Assembly (NCBI GenBank): GCA_934162625.1
Contig: CAKPJM010000013.1
Coordinates: 1-26,452 of the forward strand
Direction: 5' to 3'
Source of the DNA: an uncultured Clostridia bacterium
GTDB lineage: Bacteria; Bacillota; Clostridia; TANB77; CAG-508
DNA: 26,452 bases
Shown here one piece after another: positions 24,972-26,452 of this stretch (the first letter of the stretch is position 1; every line of letters starts with the position of its first letter). Made by a program: the position numbers and the translations under genes. Under the pieces are notes generated by a model that had not been told where the DNA came from, made no database searches, and saw only the letters and a list, made by a program, of their open reading frames with translations.

Positions 24972-25391
24972 ATGCAAATAAAATATATTGAAAAAACTCC
25001 AATAGCTACTGAATTTAATATGCTAACAAAATTAGTAGGTTGGGGAACGAGAGAAAACAATATTGTAGAAGAAGCTTTAAAAAATACATTATATTCACTT
25101 TGTGTTTATGATGTGGATAAGCTAATTGGATATGGAAGAATCATTGGAGATAAAACAATATTTTTATATATACAAGACATAATTGTAATTCCAGAATATC
25201 AAGGTAAAAAAATAGGAACAGGTATAATGAACAAATTAATAGAAAAGATTAATGAATATAAGAAAATAAATCCAGAAATAAGAACATATTTAGGAGCATC
25301 AAAAGGTAAAGAACATTTTTATGAAAAATTTGGATTTGTATCAAGACCTAATGAAGAACTTGGTGCAGGAATGATTTTGTATGATAAATAG
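24972..25391 (+). CDS. GNAT-family N-acetyltransferase
   Basis: A 139-aa acetyl-CoA-dependent acyltransferase. Core features are the strand LIGYGRIIGD, then DIIVIPEYQGKKIGTGIMNKLIEKI (motif A with Q/G-x-G-x-G for acetyl-CoA binding, about residues 75-100) and the C-terminal FYEKFGFVSRPNEELGAGM (motif B). The length is normal for a single-domain GNAT. The ATG has AGGAG upstream. Substrate cannot be told from sequence; similar clostridial proteins are annotated as general GNATs. First of three genes reading to the right. Confidence 0.88.
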   Translation: MQIKYIEKTPIATEFNMLTKLVGWGTRENNIVEEALKNTLYSLCVYDVDKLIGYGRIIGDKTIFLYIQDIIVIPEYQGKKIGTGIMNKLIEKINEYKKINPEIRTYLGASKGKEHFYEKFGFVSRPNEELGAGMILYDK

Positions 25392-25428
25392 AAAATGAAC
25401 TAAAAGATTAGCTAAGGAGGTAATTGTT

Positions 25429-25746
25429 TTGGAATATTGTATGTTAGAAACTGCAAGTGACAATAAAAATGAAATAAACAAAATTGCAAAGAAATTGCTA
25501 GATAAAAAACTAGTTGCTAGTTGCCATATAATAGAAAGTGAAAGCAGTTGGAACTGGAATAATGAAAGAGAAAATTCAAAAGAATACCTACTTCAAATGA
25601 AAACTAAGAAGAATTGCCTAAAGGAGATATATGAAATAATTAAAAACATACATAGTTATGAATGTTTTGAGTTTGCTGTATATGATATTACAAGTATAAA
25701 TGAAGAATATTTAAAGTGGATAGATAAGGAGATAAAAAATGGATGA
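25429..25746 (+). CDS. cutA: CutA-like protein
   Basis: A 105-aa protein of the CutA1 fold, a small trimeric protein linked with divalent metal tolerance in some bacteria. Typical features are the start with ETASD, the block LLDKKLVASCHIIESESSWNWNN, a YLLQMKTKK strand and the C-terminal YLKWIDKEIKNG. The start is TTG 25429 with AAGGAGG eight nt upstream; a later ATG at 25441 would cut the first strand. It overlaps the HD-domain gene by 8 nt. Confidence 0.85.
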   Translation: MEYCMLETASDNKNEINKIAKKLLDKKLVASCHIIESESSWNWNNERENSKEYLLQMKTKKNCLKEIYEIIKNIHSYECFEFAVYDITSINEEYLKWIDKEIKNG

Positions 25747-26158
25747 AGATAGACTAAAGCATTCTTTAGCAGTTGCTAGAAAGATGGAAGAAATAGCAGA
25801 AGTTTTAGGACTAAGTGAAGAAGAAATAAATGATTGCTTTGTTATAGGATTAAATCATGATATTGGTTATGAATTCGTAACTAATAAAATAGAACATAAT
25901 AAAATTGGTGGGGAAATTTTAAAAAGAAATAAATATAAATATTGGAAAGAAATATATTTTCATGGAGAGATAGACATTGCGTATGAATCTATATATTTGG
26001 ATATTTTAAATCAAGCAGATATGCAAATAGATAAATATGGAAATGATGTGGGTTATGAGAAAAGGTTAGAAGATATAAAAAATAGATATGGAGAAACATC
26101 TGAAATTTATAAAAAGTGCGTTAAATTAGTTGAAAAGATAAAAAATAATTTTATATAA
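25739..26158 (+). CDS. HD-domain protein (YqeK/HDIG-like phosphohydrolase)
   Basis: A 139-aa protein with metal-binding HD signature: RLKHSLAVA at 5-13 (H8) and GLNHDIGYE with H40-D41, then a further D in LDILNQADMQ near 96-105. Length and layout match small HD hydrolases. The substrate is unknown. The start overlaps the end of cutA, with GGAG in front, so they are translationally coupled. Confidence 0.82.
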   Translation: MDEDRLKHSLAVARKMEEIAEVLGLSEEEINDCFVIGLNHDIGYEFVTNKIEHNKIGGEILKRNKYKYWKEIYFHGEIDIAYESIYLDILNQADMQIDKYGNDVGYEKRLEDIKNRYGETSEIYKKCVKLVEKIKNNFI

Positions 26159-26208
26159 AAGCTAGAAAAATTTCCAATATTATGGTATTAAAATTACAGG
26201 TGAAACAA

Positions 26209-26452
26209 ATGAAAAAGAAAACAATAAAATTAAAACGAATTCCAGCAATAATATTATTTATTATGCTTGTTATGATAACATCATATTTGGGCCAAATAGA
26301 AGAAAATCAAGCAGTTAATACAATAGAAAACAACAAAATTTCTTATGAAATATCAAACATTCCGGAATATAAGGGAGAAGCGTATGTTGAAATAAATAAT
26401 AATCACCCTGAATTTTCCGATGAAGACTTAAGTCTAGAACAAGACTATTATT
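26209..26452 (+). CDS. N-terminus of a secreted or membrane-anchored DNA/RNA non-specific endonuclease-like protein (cut by window edge)
   Basis: ATG 26209 is preceded by AGGTGA; 81 residues are visible before the window ends. The first 28 residues are a signal/anchor segment (KKKTIKLKR, then a hydrophobic stretch with IILFIMLVMI). The mature part has SYEISNIPEYKGEAYVEIN followed by NNHPEF, which is how I recall the region ahead of the NUC1-type catalytic domain of Gram-positive DNA/RNA non-specific endonucleases. The catalytic residues are beyond the edge, so the name is provisional. No spacing suggests co-transcription with the HD gene (50 nt gap). Confidence 0.55.
   Translation, partial: MKKKTIKLKRIPAIILFIMLVMITSYLGQIEENQAVNTIENNKISYEISNIPEYKGEAYVEINNNHPEFSDEDLSLEQDYY

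Noticed and set aside
1..26452. CRISPR arrays
   Set aside because: No regularly spaced direct repeats and no cas genes were seen; short AT-rich repeats are due to composition.

Overview
The window is very AT-rich, has strong AGGAGG-type ribosome-binding sites, TTG and GTG starts and compact operons. This suggests a low-GC Bacillota, most likely a clostridial anaerobe; the genus cannot be read from the sequence. Almost all of it is accessory DNA: two defence-rich blocks next to a short stretch of ordinary chromosomal-looking genes.

Block A (1-8859) is one tight plus-strand operon, open at the left edge. It holds the C-terminal part of a large protein, a cysteine desulfurase, a PLD/DEAH helicase-nuclease, an unlisted 53-aa overlapping ORF, a DndD-like SMC/AAA ATPase, a 172-aa protein resembling phosphorothioation-associated protein 4, and a sigma-70 family factor. 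The content fits a DNA phosphorothioation (Dnd/Ssp) defence locus, closest to the SspABCD-SspFGH plan. The modification genes that would settle this (sspB/sspD or dndC) are not in the window. A 9-bp hairpin separates it from two small minus-strand genes (a 103-aa unknown and a TnpV-like protein).

Block B (about 9616-24787) looks like a roughly 15-kb integrated element. It is bounded by two diverged copies of the 3' part of a tRNA-Met gene, from the CAU anticodon loop to CCA. It carries a complete DpnII-type GATC restriction-modification system (two adenine methylases and the endonuclease), a frameshifted accessory gene and a frameshifted second DNA methyltransferase. Next come a GHKL ATPase with an Abi_C/HEPN partner behind a structured leader, then a mobility/replication module: tyrosine integrase with an in-frame TAG, DUF6076-like protein, excisionase-like HTH, CHC2-like protein, and a replication ATPase with an in-frame TAA. 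A stand-alone TPR-HEPN protein closes the block. The mobility and replication genes are broken while the core defence genes are open, which suggests a fixed element kept for defence.

Block C (24788-26452) carries a GNAT acetyltransferase, CutA, an HD-domain protein and the start of a secreted or anchored nuclease-like protein, probably resident chromosome. The best candidates for an undescribed system are the GHKL ATPase + Abi_C pair with its attenuator-like leader, and the sigma factor ending the phosphorothioation-type operon.
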